From Methylobacter marinus A45 (GTDB taxonomy: Bacteria > Pseudomonadota > Gammaproteobacteria > Methylococcales > Methylomonadaceae), in contig NZ_KB912877.1 of NCBI RefSeq assembly GCF_000383855.1, positions 2,592,732 to 2,656,731 of the forward strand: a DNA stretch of 64,000 nucleotides. The letters run 5' to 3'. A model generated the notes under the pieces. That model did no database searches. It saw only the letters and a program-made list of their open reading frames with translations, and was not told the origin of the DNA. Position 1 is the first letter of the stretch. The number at the start of each line of letters is the position of its first letter. Shown piece by piece: positions 18,071-28,678 of the stretch. Position numbers and translations under genes: made by a program.

Positions 18071-18919
18071 TTAAAGGATGCCTTCCCGTTTAAGCTGTGT
18101 GGTTAACACTTCGATTTTCACATCCAGATCAAAAACATCCTCTTCCAGCAGTTTTTGATGCTGATCCTGAAACACCGACTCAATGGTTTCCAGCACATTG
18201 CGGAAATTCTGTTCCAGTTCACCGGACTGGGTTTGCGGATGGGCTTTGGCGTAACCTTCGGTTACTTGCCTGGCGCCGTCCAGATAGACATTGAGGAACT
18301 TGCGCGCCCGGCGGATGTCGCGCGGATCGGCCTCGATTTCGGCCAGAATGTCGTCGGCAATCCCGCAAATACGCTCGATGCGCTGGTTTAGTTCGGTATT
18401 GCGGATCCGGTCGCTGGCCTGTTCGATACTGCGGATAATGCGTGAGGAATCTTCCAGCGTCTTCAGGATTTCGTCCCTGGAATAGCCGTGGGCAACAACG
18501 ATATTTTTCTCTTTAAGCGGATCGAAGCCGTAACTCAGATACATGCCCAGAAACGCGCCGCCGGCGAACAGGAGTGCTACCGGCAGCGAATGCAGCGCGC
18601 CCAGCCAGGCGATCATGCCGGTGGTCAGCGCCGTGATGATTGCCGATATCATTTTTAGCGGCCATTTGGGCGGACGGGCGATGCGGCTTTGGGTATAAAC
18701 ATGCTCCGCCTGCAGGCCCTGGCGCACGCACCAGGCGGCCAGCATGTAAAGCGCAAAACCTGAGGCGTTGACAAGAACGCCCGGCAGATAGCCTTTTCCC
18801 AAGGCGATAAACGTCGCCGGAATCAGCGACATTGGCAAGAAATAAAGCAGCAATCCCCGGGGAGAATAGCGGTGCAGCGTATCGGCAACAAACCGTTTTG
18901 GCTTTCTGAAGTGATGCAT
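18071..18919 (-). CDS. XpaC-like membrane protein
   Basis: A 282-residue protein of the XpaC family (named for 5-bromo-4-chloroindolyl phosphate hydrolysis in Bacillus, true activity unknown). There are two pairs of hydrophobic segments in the first 130 residues (LLLYFLPMSLIPATFIALG, LPVALLFAGGAFLGMYLSYG), then a helical cytoplasmic part including ILKTLEDSSRIIRSIEQAS and ENFRN-type coiled coils. Its ATG overlaps the stop of the small upstream frame (TAATG), so the two are translationally coupled. It is probably the membrane anchor for the TelA/SPFH module. Confidence 0.85.
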   Translation of the reverse strand: MHHFRKPKRFVADTLHRYSPRGLLLYFLPMSLIPATFIALGKGYLPGVLVNASGFALYMLAAWCVRQGLQAEHVYTQSRIARPPKWPLKMISAIITALTTGMIAWLGALHSLPVALLFAGGAFLGMYLSYGFDPLKEKNIVVAHGYSRDEILKTLEDSSRIIRSIEQASDRIRNTELNQRIERICGIADDILAEIEADPRDIRRARKFLNVYLDGARQVTEGYAKAHPQTQSGELEQNFRNVLETIESVFQDQHQKLLEEDVFDLDVKIEVLTTQLKREGIL

Positions 18920-19068
18920 TACTCGGCCTGCGAGTGACTGGTCAAAAAGGCGCCAGCAAAATAGCTGGAATCAAAAGGCTCGGCCTTCACCATCGATTGA
19001 CAGGTCGCCAGACCTATAGTGGCGACCAGTACGATAAAACCGAGCAACCTGCGTAATATTCCGGGCAT
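18919..19068 (-). CDS. Small membrane peptide at head of TelA/SPFH module
   Basis: A 49-residue frame. ATG 19068 is preceded by GGAG and GAGG within 12 bases. The product starts MPGILRRLLGF, carries a single hydrophobic segment (FIVLVATIGLATC) and ends in a polar tail. LATC resembles a lipobox, but the Thr before Cys is unusual, so it may be a single-pass peptide or a lipoprotein. Its stop shares a base with the XpaC start (TAATG), strong evidence that it is translated. I know no homologue. It heads a five-gene operon. Confidence 0.6.
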   Translation of the reverse strand: MPGILRRLLGFIVLVATIGLATCQSMVKAEPFDSSYFAGAFLTSHSQAE

Positions 19069-19252
19069 CGACCTCAACTCCCATCAATGTTAATGTGACT
19101 TTCATTATCCACTACGGCGATGACATCTGTAAAACAACGTAGGGACTGTTTCTGTGACCTAAGTTAAGTCCCTGAGTTTCCAACTATAATGGCGTCGATC
19201 CGCGGATTTTCAACGCTGAACGGCATCGGCGCCCATGAGGCAACGGCCAAAC

Positions 19253-19288
19253 AAAAAAGCCCGATGGAATGTCCTATCGGGCTTTTTT
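19253..19288 (-). terminator. Rho-independent terminator (bidirectional form)
   Basis: A perfect 13-bp stem (AAAAAAGCCCGAT at 19253-19265 with ATCGGGCTTTTTT at 19276-19288) lies 28 bases past the stop of the TIGR04073 gene. On the minus strand it ends tex-region transcription. The A/T arms let it work in both directions. Confidence 0.85.
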
Positions 19289-19315
19289 CTCTGATGCGGA
19301 TTGAAGCAATAAGGT

Positions 19316-19918
19316 TTATTTCATCATTTCCTTTTCGAAGAAGGTGTCCAGGGTTTTGTTGGTTTCCCGGGTATATTCATCGGAGCGGTCGACTATCGGC
19401 GCGCTGGGCGGTACGACAACGGGCGCGGCCGGTTGTACGGCTGCTGTCGGCGCAATAGGGGCGGGCGGCTCCGTGGTATCCAGACGGAAGACTTCGCCAT
19501 AAGTCGTATCGACATCAAAATCCTCCCAGATGTAGACCGGATAGGCGATCGGCTTGGTAGGCAGCGGAATCGTAACCAGATCGGCAACGCCGACGCCCAG
19601 GCGTCCGGCCGTATGGACGATGCCTTTGAAGAGACCGCCGATGATGCCGTAGAAGACATTGCTCTGGTTGGTCGTGTTGATCATGTTCTTGGGGATTTCC
19701 AGCACGCCTGTCGTTAAATTGGCAAACGCGGATGCCGCTTTTCTGCCGACCTTGCCGCCATAGGTTGTCTCCTGGTGGGCCTTGTCAATTTGTGGAGCGG
19801 TCCTATAAGACAGATCGCCATAACCTTGTTGCATGTCAGCGGCCTGATTTAAAGGGGCATAAGCCGTCAGCAGACCCGTTAATAGCAGTGGAGCAAAAAA
19901 GCGGTTGAGTTTAGTCAT
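19316..19918 (-). CDS. Exosortase-system-associated protein, TIGR04073-like
   Basis: An exported protein of 200 residues. The signal peptide runs through LLLTGLLTAYAPLNQA. The core matches TIGR04073 in my memory of that family: KAASAFANLTTGVLEIPKNM, GLFKGIVHTAGRLGVGVADLVTIPLPTKP, then YPVYIWEDF. An Ala/Pro-rich linker (about 145-175) leads to a charged tail. Members occur with exosortase/polysaccharide systems, but no exosortase gene is in this window, so its role is unknown. The ATG at 19918 has AGGA 6 bases upstream. It follows tex by 57 bases. Confidence 0.75.
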   Translation of the reverse strand: MTKLNRFFAPLLLTGLLTAYAPLNQAADMQQGYGDLSYRTAPQIDKAHQETTYGGKVGRKAASAFANLTTGVLEIPKNMINTTNQSNVFYGIIGGLFKGIVHTAGRLGVGVADLVTIPLPTKPIAYPVYIWEDFDVDTTYGEVFRLDTTEPPAPIAPTAAVQPAAPVVVPPSAPIVDRSDEYTRETNKTLDTFFEKEMMK

Positions 19919-19975
19919 GTCAAGTCCTGCGCATTGGTTGAATAATTCACTCAAGTATAGCAGAGCTTTTTCAAA

Positions 19976-22264
<2,289 letters not shown>

Positions 22265-22359
22265 TTTCTAGGGTCTTATACGGTTGAAAAAAACGGCATT
22301 GTAGCAGTATGTGGCGCTGGCCAGTATCGAGAGTTGAGCCTTTCGAACGCGCCTGGCTG

Positions 22360-23130
22360 TTATTCGGTCCGGGTCTGGATCAGTCTTTGCTGGTCGGCCT
22401 GTAATACCAGGCAGGTCAGGATGCCCGATGCATAGGCGCCGGTGTCGATGCCGATGCGATTGGGCAGCAGTTCGGGTTCATCGGTTATGGTGTGGCCGTG
22501 GACAATGATTTTTTCAAAAGGTTTGGTTGAGCCGGTAAATTCACTCCGTATCCACAGCAGATCATCGGGCTTTTGCCGGGATAACGGGCAGTCAGGATCT
22601 ATGCCGGCGTGGACAAAAAAATAAGAGCCTATTGAATAAGAAAACGAGGTGCTTTTCAGGAACTGGTAATGCGCGTGCGGCAGTTTTTTCAATAATTGCC
22701 GTTGTATGGCTATGAAATCTTCGCGTTGGTTAGGCATTTCCTTATCACCGGCGGCGTTATAGCTGGCTAAAGTCGCCTGGCCGCCATAGGTGAACCAGGC
22801 AAGGCCGACAGTATCGTTATGCAGGAAATCGAGCATGGTCTGCTCATGATTGCCGCGTAAATAAACGTATTCGATATTCGGCTGCGTATTCCGCATCAGT
22901 TCTTCGATGACTTCCCGGGACTGCGGGCCTCTATCGATAAAGTCGCCCAGGTAAATCATGATCACGCGGCCGGAAAAGCCGGCCGAATCCTGTCTGATCC
23001 GGCTCAACAGCTGAACCAGCAAGTCATGACGGCCATGAATGTCGCCAATGCAGTAAACGCGGGTATCGTCGGGTAAAGCAGGGGTGGGATAGGGTTTTGC
23101 CTTTAACAATCGATTAATGAGTTTTTTCAA
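22360..23130 (-). CDS. PPP-family metallophosphatase
   Basis: A 256-residue serine/threonine-type phosphatase related to phage lambda phosphatase. The three metal-binding motifs are intact: GDIHGRHD, GDFIDRGP and RGNHE, followed by HAGIDPD and HGHT. It should be a cytoplasmic di-metal enzyme acting on phosphoproteins or phospho-metabolites. It overlaps the upstream gene by 17 bases and lies beside the tyrosine kinase of the polysaccharide locus. A role in that locus is suggested by position only. Tyrosine kinases of this type are usually reversed by other phosphatase families. Confidence 0.88.
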   Translation of the reverse strand: MKKLINRLLKAKPYPTPALPDDTRVYCIGDIHGRHDLLVQLLSRIRQDSAGFSGRVIMIYLGDFIDRGPQSREVIEELMRNTQPNIEYVYLRGNHEQTMLDFLHNDTVGLAWFTYGGQATLASYNAAGDKEMPNQREDFIAIQRQLLKKLPHAHYQFLKSTSFSYSIGSYFFVHAGIDPDCPLSRQKPDDLLWIRSEFTGSTKPFEKIIVHGHTITDEPELLPNRIGIDTGAYASGILTCLVLQADQQRLIQTRTE

Positions 23131-23800
23131 ATTCCGTGACCATTTCTTGAAGAATAAGCGGATGTCTGTTGATCAACAAAGCGCTAATGGCATCCATGTA
23201 CAGGGTGCTGTCAATGGCTTTGACGAATCGTTTATGCGATATATCCCAGGCTGCCACAACCTGATCGGCCAATAAGGCCATATCGTCCGATGTGAATGAG
23301 GGAAGCAGCGATAAGCAAAGCCGCAGGCGGGGTATCAAAAATGCCGTATCGTGCGGACCGGTGATGATGGACATGCGTAGTTTTTTTGGGGTTTTATCAG
23401 GCTGTTCATTCAGCAAAATATCAATAGAGGCTAATTTATACCATAAGAAGGCGTTGGCGGGAGAGCGTAGTAGCGATTGTTGCGCGCTGTCCGCCGATTG
23501 TCTTAACAGGGCTTGGCCGGCATCGCTGAATACGTTCTGGTTTTGGGCCTGAAAATAGAACAGTTCGCTCAAGTCCTGCCAGTAGTCCGGGTGATCAAAC
23601 AGCTCGATGCTTTTTTGGGCTTTCCTGATCAGTGCCGATACTTCGGCCTCGGTCAGGGAGTGATGTTGCGCAATCTTGTCAATGCCTGTTTCAACCGGCA
23701 CATGATTCAGCGCCGCTCTGACCCTGGGCACTGCGGTGAAAGCCAGCGCCATGCCAAGACATAAAACAAGGAGGGGGAAAAAACGATTGAAATTCATCAT
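23114..23800 (-). CDS. Exported protein of polysaccharide locus, unknown function
   Basis: A 228-residue protein with an N-terminal signal or membrane anchor (FFPLLVLCLGMALAFTAVP) and a helical periplasmic part containing tetratricopeptide-like stretches (EAEVSALIRKAQKSIEL, NAFLWYKLASIDILLN). I recognise no named domain. It sits between the kinase and phosphatase genes of the polysaccharide locus and overlaps the latter, so it probably helps assembly or export. Confidence 0.7.
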   Translation of the reverse strand: MMNFNRFFPLLVLCLGMALAFTAVPRVRAALNHVPVETGIDKIAQHHSLTEAEVSALIRKAQKSIELFDHPDYWQDLSELFYFQAQNQNVFSDAGQALLRQSADSAQQSLLRSPANAFLWYKLASIDILLNEQPDKTPKKLRMSIITGPHDTAFLIPRLRLCLSLLPSFTSDDMALLADQVVAAWDISHKRFVKAIDSTLYMDAISALLINRHPLILQEMVTEFEKTH

Positions 23801-23935
23801 AGTAATTAGCCGCTATTTAGCGTGAGCAACGAACCGATGGTAAGCGTCTTAACGGTCATGATCGCGATCAAAGTCTTCTGGCGCCTGTTCCTGTCCGGCG
23901 TTTATCGCCGATTATTTACCGCCAATGATGGCGCA

Positions 23936-26176
23936 TCAATTGGAATAATATTGGCCATATTTTCCGTAATGATAAAAGTGTCCGGAATTGCTGTAGTCGA
24001 AACTGCCGTATTGTTTTAAATCCACTTGTTGTAAAACAATGCCGGCAATATTGGCGTTGGCATTGACCAATTGCTGCAGGCCGGCTTTGATCACTTTTCT
24101 GGGGGTTTTATCCCAGCTGACGACATAGATGGTTTTGTCCATGAGTGACGCCAGGATACGTGCATCGGTGACGGCCATAACCGGGGGCAAATCAAAAATA
24201 ATCAGGTCAAACCGCGCCTTCATGGCTTCTATTAATTTTTTCATTCGATGCGAATTGAAAACATCGGTCGCATTGACATAGTCGGCATGGCCCTTCGGCA
24301 TGATGTAAAGATTTGATTTTTCATCTTTAAACATAAATTCGGCCATGTTTTTCTCATCAGACATAATCAAATCTGTGAGACCTTTCGATTTAGTCAGGAG
24401 ACCGAGTTTTTTCTCAATGGTCGGCCGTCGTAAATCGGCATCGACAATGATGACTTTCAGTCCTGACTGGGCGGCGCCGCGAGCAAGGCATAAGGCCAGT
24501 GTGCTTTTCCCTTCCGAAGGAACGGACGACGAAATCATCACTGATTTGATGTCTTTATCAGGCGAGGACAGCGTGATGGAAACGCGCAGGGAATTAATGG
24601 CTTCGGCCAGGCTTGAATTAGGTTTTTCCAGAATATAGTCAATGGCGTCGCGGTCATTGATCATGGGAATTAAACCGATAGCGGGCACGCCCAGCAATGA
24701 CTCGATTTCTTCCGGCGATCTTAACCCCGGGTTAAGCATTTCGAGCAGGAAGACAACGGCTGAGCTAACGACGGTCGCCATAATGACAATCAGCATAAGC
24801 ATCAGGGGTTTCTTGGGGAAGGAAGCTTGCTGCGGTATCTCGGCTGCAGAAATAATCCGGGCATCGGCTTCGGCCATGCCCTGCGTGGATGATGTTTCCT
24901 TAAAGCGGTTTAAGAAGGTCTCGAATAATATTCTATTGGCGTTGGCTTCGCGTTCCAGCGCTCTTAATGCCACTTCGTCTTTTTGACTGCTGCCCGACCT
25001 ATATTCGATCGCGGCTAGACTGCTTTGCAAGCTTTGTTCTCGGCTGCTGGCAATATTGACTTCATTTCTAAGGCCGGCGGCTATTTTTCTTATCTCGGCA
25101 TCGATATTGGCTTGTAAGTCAGCGATTTCTGCCTTAATCCGAATCATTTTCGGATGTTTGGCGCCATATTCAACGGCCATCTCGGATATTTTCCGGGTAA
25201 GTTCGGCTTCCTGCTGACGCAAGCTCTGGATCAAGGGAGATGACAACACTTCAGGCGCTGTCTCGATGTCCGCGCCGTTTTTCAGTAAATTTTCTACCTG
25301 GCGCAATCGGGCGCCGGCTTCGGCGCGTGCCGCTTTGGCAATGATCAGCTGACTGTTGATTTCGGACAATTGCCCTTGCAGCAAACCCTCGCCTTGGGCG
25401 CCCCGGGACAGGTTATGGGTGCTCCGATACGTTTCCACCGCTTTTTCGGAGTCGGCCACTTTAATGCGCAATTCAGTCAGTTGATCATTAAGCCAGGCGC
25501 TGGCTTTTTCGGTCGCTTCAAACTTGGCTTCAAGCTGGTCGACGATATAAATTTCGCCATGAGTATTGGCTATTTTGGCAGCCAGTTTGGGGTCGGTAGA
25601 CTTGAAGGTGATCTTGATCACCTGAGAACCCCTGACCGGCGACGCGGTTAATTTTTTAATATAAATATCGGTCGCTTTAGCCAGGCGTTGCTGTTCGGCT
25701 TCCTCTTCCGTTAGCGGCTCGGATTTTTTGCCTAGCGCTTCTTTAAACTCATCGGGAATCCAGTTGACAGGATTCAGGTTTGAAAAAAAGCTTTTCTCCT
25801 TGAGTTGTGGATTAAATTCGGCATGGTTTAACAAATCGAGCCTGGTAATCACTTTTTTAGCCAGGCTTCTTGACGTCAAAATTTCAACTTCGCTCTTGAC
25901 CGCATCGTCAGTACTCATGTCGCCGCTTAACACGGCTTTAACGTCAACAACCTGGGCTTTTGCCGCACCCACCAGAATTTTGGCTTCGGACGTGTATTCC
26001 GGTGTTAATTGAAACAGAACAATAGAGGCGGAAATGGTAATAAACACAAAAACCGCAATAAACATCTGACGGTGTAACCAGAAAACATGCAGTATATGGC
26101 TTATCGATAGGGTTTCTTCTTCTTGGAACGAAGCGTTATTATCCATTGTCGCAAATGGCGGCTTGCTTGGCTGCAT
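23936..26176 (-). CDS. Polysaccharide co-polymerase / tyrosine autokinase (Wzc-like)
   Basis: A 746-residue inner-membrane protein controlling polysaccharide chain length and export. The order is an N-terminal membrane segment (QMFIAVFVFITISASIVLF), a Wzz domain, long coiled coils (about 220-400), a GNVR-like region, a second membrane segment (LMLMLIVIMATVVSSAVVFL), and a BY-kinase domain. The kinase shows Walker A SSVPSEGKST near residue 555, Walker A' VDADLRRP and Walker B IIFDLPP. The last 25 residues hold seven tyrosines, the expected autophosphorylation cluster. It is transcribed after the wza-like gene. Confidence 0.93.
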   Translation of the reverse strand: MQPSKPPFATMDNNASFQEEETLSISHILHVFWLHRQMFIAVFVFITISASIVLFQLTPEYTSEAKILVGAAKAQVVDVKAVLSGDMSTDDAVKSEVEILTSRSLAKKVITRLDLLNHAEFNPQLKEKSFFSNLNPVNWIPDEFKEALGKKSEPLTEEEAEQQRLAKATDIYIKKLTASPVRGSQVIKITFKSTDPKLAAKIANTHGEIYIVDQLEAKFEATEKASAWLNDQLTELRIKVADSEKAVETYRSTHNLSRGAQGEGLLQGQLSEINSQLIIAKAARAEAGARLRQVENLLKNGADIETAPEVLSSPLIQSLRQQEAELTRKISEMAVEYGAKHPKMIRIKAEIADLQANIDAEIRKIAAGLRNEVNIASSREQSLQSSLAAIEYRSGSSQKDEVALRALEREANANRILFETFLNRFKETSSTQGMAEADARIISAAEIPQQASFPKKPLMLMLIVIMATVVSSAVVFLLEMLNPGLRSPEEIESLLGVPAIGLIPMINDRDAIDYILEKPNSSLAEAINSLRVSITLSSPDKDIKSVMISSSVPSEGKSTLALCLARGAAQSGLKVIIVDADLRRPTIEKKLGLLTKSKGLTDLIMSDEKNMAEFMFKDEKSNLYIMPKGHADYVNATDVFNSHRMKKLIEAMKARFDLIIFDLPPVMAVTDARILASLMDKTIYVVSWDKTPRKVIKAGLQQLVNANANIAGIVLQQVDLKQYGSFDYSNSGHFYHYGKYGQYYSN

Positions 26177-26227
26177 GAGGTAAATCCTTGAGCGCTTGTA
26201 AAATTAAAGGTAATGGCTTGGAGGGCA

Positions 26228-26260
26228 GGGTTTTCGCCGCAAAAGTCGCGGCGAAAACCC
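26228..26260 (-). other. Intercistronic hairpin between export gene and kinase gene
   Basis: A perfect 13-bp stem (26228-26240 with 26248-26260) with a 7-base loop lies in the 94-base gap between the wza-like gene and the kinase gene. No T tract follows on the minus strand, so it is more likely an RNA-stability or partial-attenuation element than a full terminator. Confidence 0.6.
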
Positions 26261-26270
26261 ATTTGGAACA

Positions 26271-26813
26271 TTAAAACATCCGTTCATCAACCCGGATGAT
26301 GTCCCCGGGCATAACCGGCATATCCATTTTGGCTTGTACTTCTGTTTTCGTTGCATCATTCGCGTGAATCACAAAAACATGATTCTGTTTGGCGCGATAA
26401 GTAAAGCCGCCGGCAATGGCTACAGCCGTTAAATAAGTCATGCCGCTTACGTAAGAATAAGAATCAGGCCTTTCTACTTCACCCAAAATGTAAAAAGGTC
26501 TGTAGTTAAGCACCTGAATGCTGAATTTAGGGTTCACAATATAGTCGGGGCTCAGTTTGGATCTCAATGTCTCTTCAAACTCCGACAGGCTCAGGTTTTT
26601 GGCGGTGATAGTGCCGATCAGCGGTATCGAAACATTGCCGGTCCCGTCAACCGTGTATTCGCCGGTCAAGTCTTCGTGATTAAACACGGTGATTTGCAAT
26701 TTATCACCGCTGCCTAAACGATAATACGTCTCTTTTGGTTCTTCAGCATGTGCATTCAAAGTGGCAAAGAATATTATGCTAAGGAAATATAATAGAATAA
26801 GATTTTTTTTCAC
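26271..26813 (-). CDS. Polysaccharide export protein (short Wza-like, SLBB)
   Basis: A 180-residue exported protein. The signal peptide ends near NAHA. A Poly_export domain follows (YRLGSGDKLQITVFNHEDLTG, NVSIPLIGTI, LSPDYIVNPKFSIQVL), then one SLBB domain (RPFYILGEVERPDSYSY, AGGFTYRAKQNHVFVI). There is no lipobox cysteine, unlike classical Wza, and it lacks the C-terminal transmembrane helix, so it is a short periplasmic form that probably works with the beta-barrel protein encoded at 28.7 kb. It begins the minus-strand half of the locus. Confidence 0.9.
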   Translation of the reverse strand: MKKNLILLYFLSIIFFATLNAHAEEPKETYYRLGSGDKLQITVFNHEDLTGEYTVDGTGNVSIPLIGTITAKNLSLSEFEETLRSKLSPDYIVNPKFSIQVLNYRPFYILGEVERPDSYSYVSGMTYLTAVAIAGGFTYRAKQNHVFVIHANDATKTEVQAKMDMPVMPGDIIRVDERMF

Positions 26814-27309
26814 TTAAAATACCTCATATTAAGTATGCAGTTTCTGTGATGGGAGAGGGTAGTGTGCGGTTAATGCAAGCTTTTGTATTCGTTATTTCCG
26901 ATAGTTTTAACCTGAAAACAAATAGGTTTTAATCTTATACATAAATAATAATTGGATCGGGTTTCAGAAAAAATCGGTGTGTATTCCTTTGCCAAAAAAC
27001 GACGTCAGTTCTGTCAGCGGCTCCAGTAAAGCCATAATCTTTCATTTGGTATAACGGACAGTATTCAAATGTCCCCTTTGGCTTTCTTTCGAACATGGGC
27101 ATCAAAAACCTAAAAAATACTTAAAAACCTAAAAAATACTTATTCCCACGATGATCTAACGTCCACCTGACGCGGCCATTATTACCCGCGCATGCCCTGC
27201 GCCGCTTTTCACTATAAGCAACATTTTGGACGGATGATCGATAATCCGTTTTATCGGCGCGCGGGCAAATCCGGCTCCATGCTGTCCGATGCAGGCTGGG
27301 ACGGGCGCT
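26814..27309. other. Intergenic region with a tandem 19-base repeat
   Basis: No gene is recognised in these 496 bases upstream of the wza-like gene. It is AT-rich at first, then holds a tandem pair of 19-base units (27104-27141). From about 27145 it turns GC-rich up to the truncated transposase and may be debris of a further insertion. Confidence 0.5.
27104..27141. repeat. Tandem duplication of a 19-base unit
   Basis: Two identical adjacent copies (27104-27122 and 27123-27141) of an A-rich unit containing AAAAACCTAAAAAATACTT. Function unknown. It may be replication slippage. Confidence 0.8.
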
Positions 27310-27774
27310 CTATTTGGACCTTTTCGCCACATGCGGACAACACGTTTTTAAGCTGTACCGGGTCCGTTTCCAGACATAGCCCAGGCGCTTCAGTTCAGTC
27401 CGTAAGGTCGTGTCGCCAATGCGCACGCCGAAGGTCTCTTCCAATCGGCTCAATAACACGCGAGCGGTCAGGGACTCCTGTTCCAGCCAGTGCCTGAGCT
27501 GAGCGCGGTGTTGATCGGTCAGTTTGCTCGGCGCCCCGCTCCGCGGTTTGTCGGGCAAACTGGCGAAGCCCGTTTTTAGCCATTTCCGTCGCCGTTCGCG
27601 GATCGCTTCCCGAGTCAGTCGCTGCCTTTCGGCGGTTTCCTTGACGGTATGCCCTTCGGCCAGCATCAGGATCGTTTCGGCCCGGTTTCTCTCCCGCCAA
27701 TCGGCGCCTTTCTTAATGAGTTGTTGAAGCTGCTCTCGATCAGTTTCTAGCAATTCTATCGGTTTGACTCCCAT
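27310..27774 (-). pseudogene. Truncated IS630-type transposase (N-terminal part)
   Basis: A 154-residue frame holding the two helix-turn-helix parts of an IS630-family transposase (NRAETILMLAEGHTVKETAE, RERRRKWLKTGFASLPD, RSGAPSKL, LRTELKRLGYVWKR). The DDE catalytic domain that should follow is missing. Recognisable sequence stops after RYSLK and unrelated residues follow. The plus-strand copy at 39192 is nearly identical and stops at the same point. Either both are remnants, or each is the first half of a two-part element whose second half is lost. It faces away from the polysaccharide genes. Confidence 0.8.
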
Positions 27775-28220
27775 TTTTTGTTCGGTCCTTTACATATGGA
27801 AAATGGAATTTTAATACATGTATATTTTTGTGAATGAATTAACATGTTATTGATATATGGTAGGTAAGTTTATTATATTTTCGGGTATCTAAATTGATAA
27901 TTTATAAAGTTTGTGATGAAAATCACCTTTATTTTTAGGGCATCAGTTATACTGCTTTCCGGTTTTAAGTCTTTAGTAAGAAAACTGGTATATCCTTTTA
28001 AACTGTGCCAGATTTCTACTGGAGCCGGTTATATCAGAATGTATGTTTATTTATTGAGGGCAATGTAATGGATATTAGGTAATTAAATTGTGAATAAATT
28101 CGCATTAATAATATTTTAATAGATATATTATATTTATTTTAATTTTGCTGGCGGGTTTGGTCTTTAATTATTTAATCCATGCTGTCTGTTTAATTTAACT
28201 GAATATAGGTATATAGGATT
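27775..28220. other. AT-rich intergenic region between transposase remnant and secreted protein
   Basis: No gene. This strongly AT-rich stretch should hold promoters for the plus-strand polysaccharide genes. The 39-base sequence at 27891-27929, repeated inverted at 38827, and its CRP-like palindrome are the only clear signals. Confidence 0.6.
27891..27929 (-). promoter_or_regulatory. 39-base inverted-repeat partner with CRP/FNR-like palindrome
   Basis: The 39 bases are the exact reverse complement of 38827-38865. Inside is GTGATGAAAATCAC (27913-27926), a perfect 5-4-5 palindrome with GTGA-N6-TCAC spacing, as in CRP sites. It lies upstream of the transposase remnant (minus) and about 290 bases upstream of the secreted-protein gene (plus). 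Similarity continues weakly for about 20 bases further (AATATAATAAAC). Confidence 0.6.
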
Positions 28221-28511
28221 ATGAAGAAATTAACATTGATATTAGCTTTGGCTGTATTTTCCCCTTTGAGCAATGCCGCAGTCGATGGGAAAGGTGTTCC
28301 CTCGGATATCGCTGAGAAGATCGAAGCTATCAAAGCCAATCATGGCAAAGTTCCAGCGAATGAGACAGCAACGGCCGTCAAGCAATTGAGAACCAGCGTC
28401 CGGGAAGCGGTACTCCAGGGACTTATCAGCCGGGCGCAAGGTTCACATGCGCTAAACGGACTTGAAAACGCGCTGAATAACGGTGGCGGAAAACCCGTAT
28501 CACCTAGCTGA
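28221..28511 (+). CDS. Small secreted protein of polysaccharide locus
   Basis: A 96-residue protein with a clear signal peptide (MKKLTLILALAVFSPLSNAA, cleavage likely after SNA). The mature part is about 76 residues, mostly helical (IAEKIEAIKANHG, AVKQLRTSVREAVLQGLI), with a glycine-rich end. There is no cysteine and no PEP-CTERM signal. I recognise no family. It has its own terminator and is the first plus-strand gene of the locus, so it could be an abundant matrix or accessory protein. Confidence 0.7.
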   Translation: MKKLTLILALAVFSPLSNAAVDGKGVPSDIAEKIEAIKANHGKVPANETATAVKQLRTSVREAVLQGLISRAQGSHALNGLENALNNGGGKPVSPS

Positions 28512-28595
28512 TTCGAGTCATCGGATTTTTATAACTATAAAAGGATAAATTCATCATAAAGCCAATCGGCTTGAGCATGATGAGTATCTTTATTA

Positions 28596-28635
28596 AGGGG
28601 CTTTAGCCGCGATTGTCGTGACTAAAGCCCTTTTT
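28596..28635 (+). terminator. Rho-independent terminator
   Basis: GGGCTTTAG (28598-28606) pairs with CTAAAGCCC (28622-28630), followed by TTTTT. It lies 85 bases after the small secreted-protein gene and separates it from the beta-barrel gene. Confidence 0.8.
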
Positions 28636-28678
28636 ACAGTGGCTGTGCAAGCGCCTTAAGCTTGTTGTTAGACATTTC

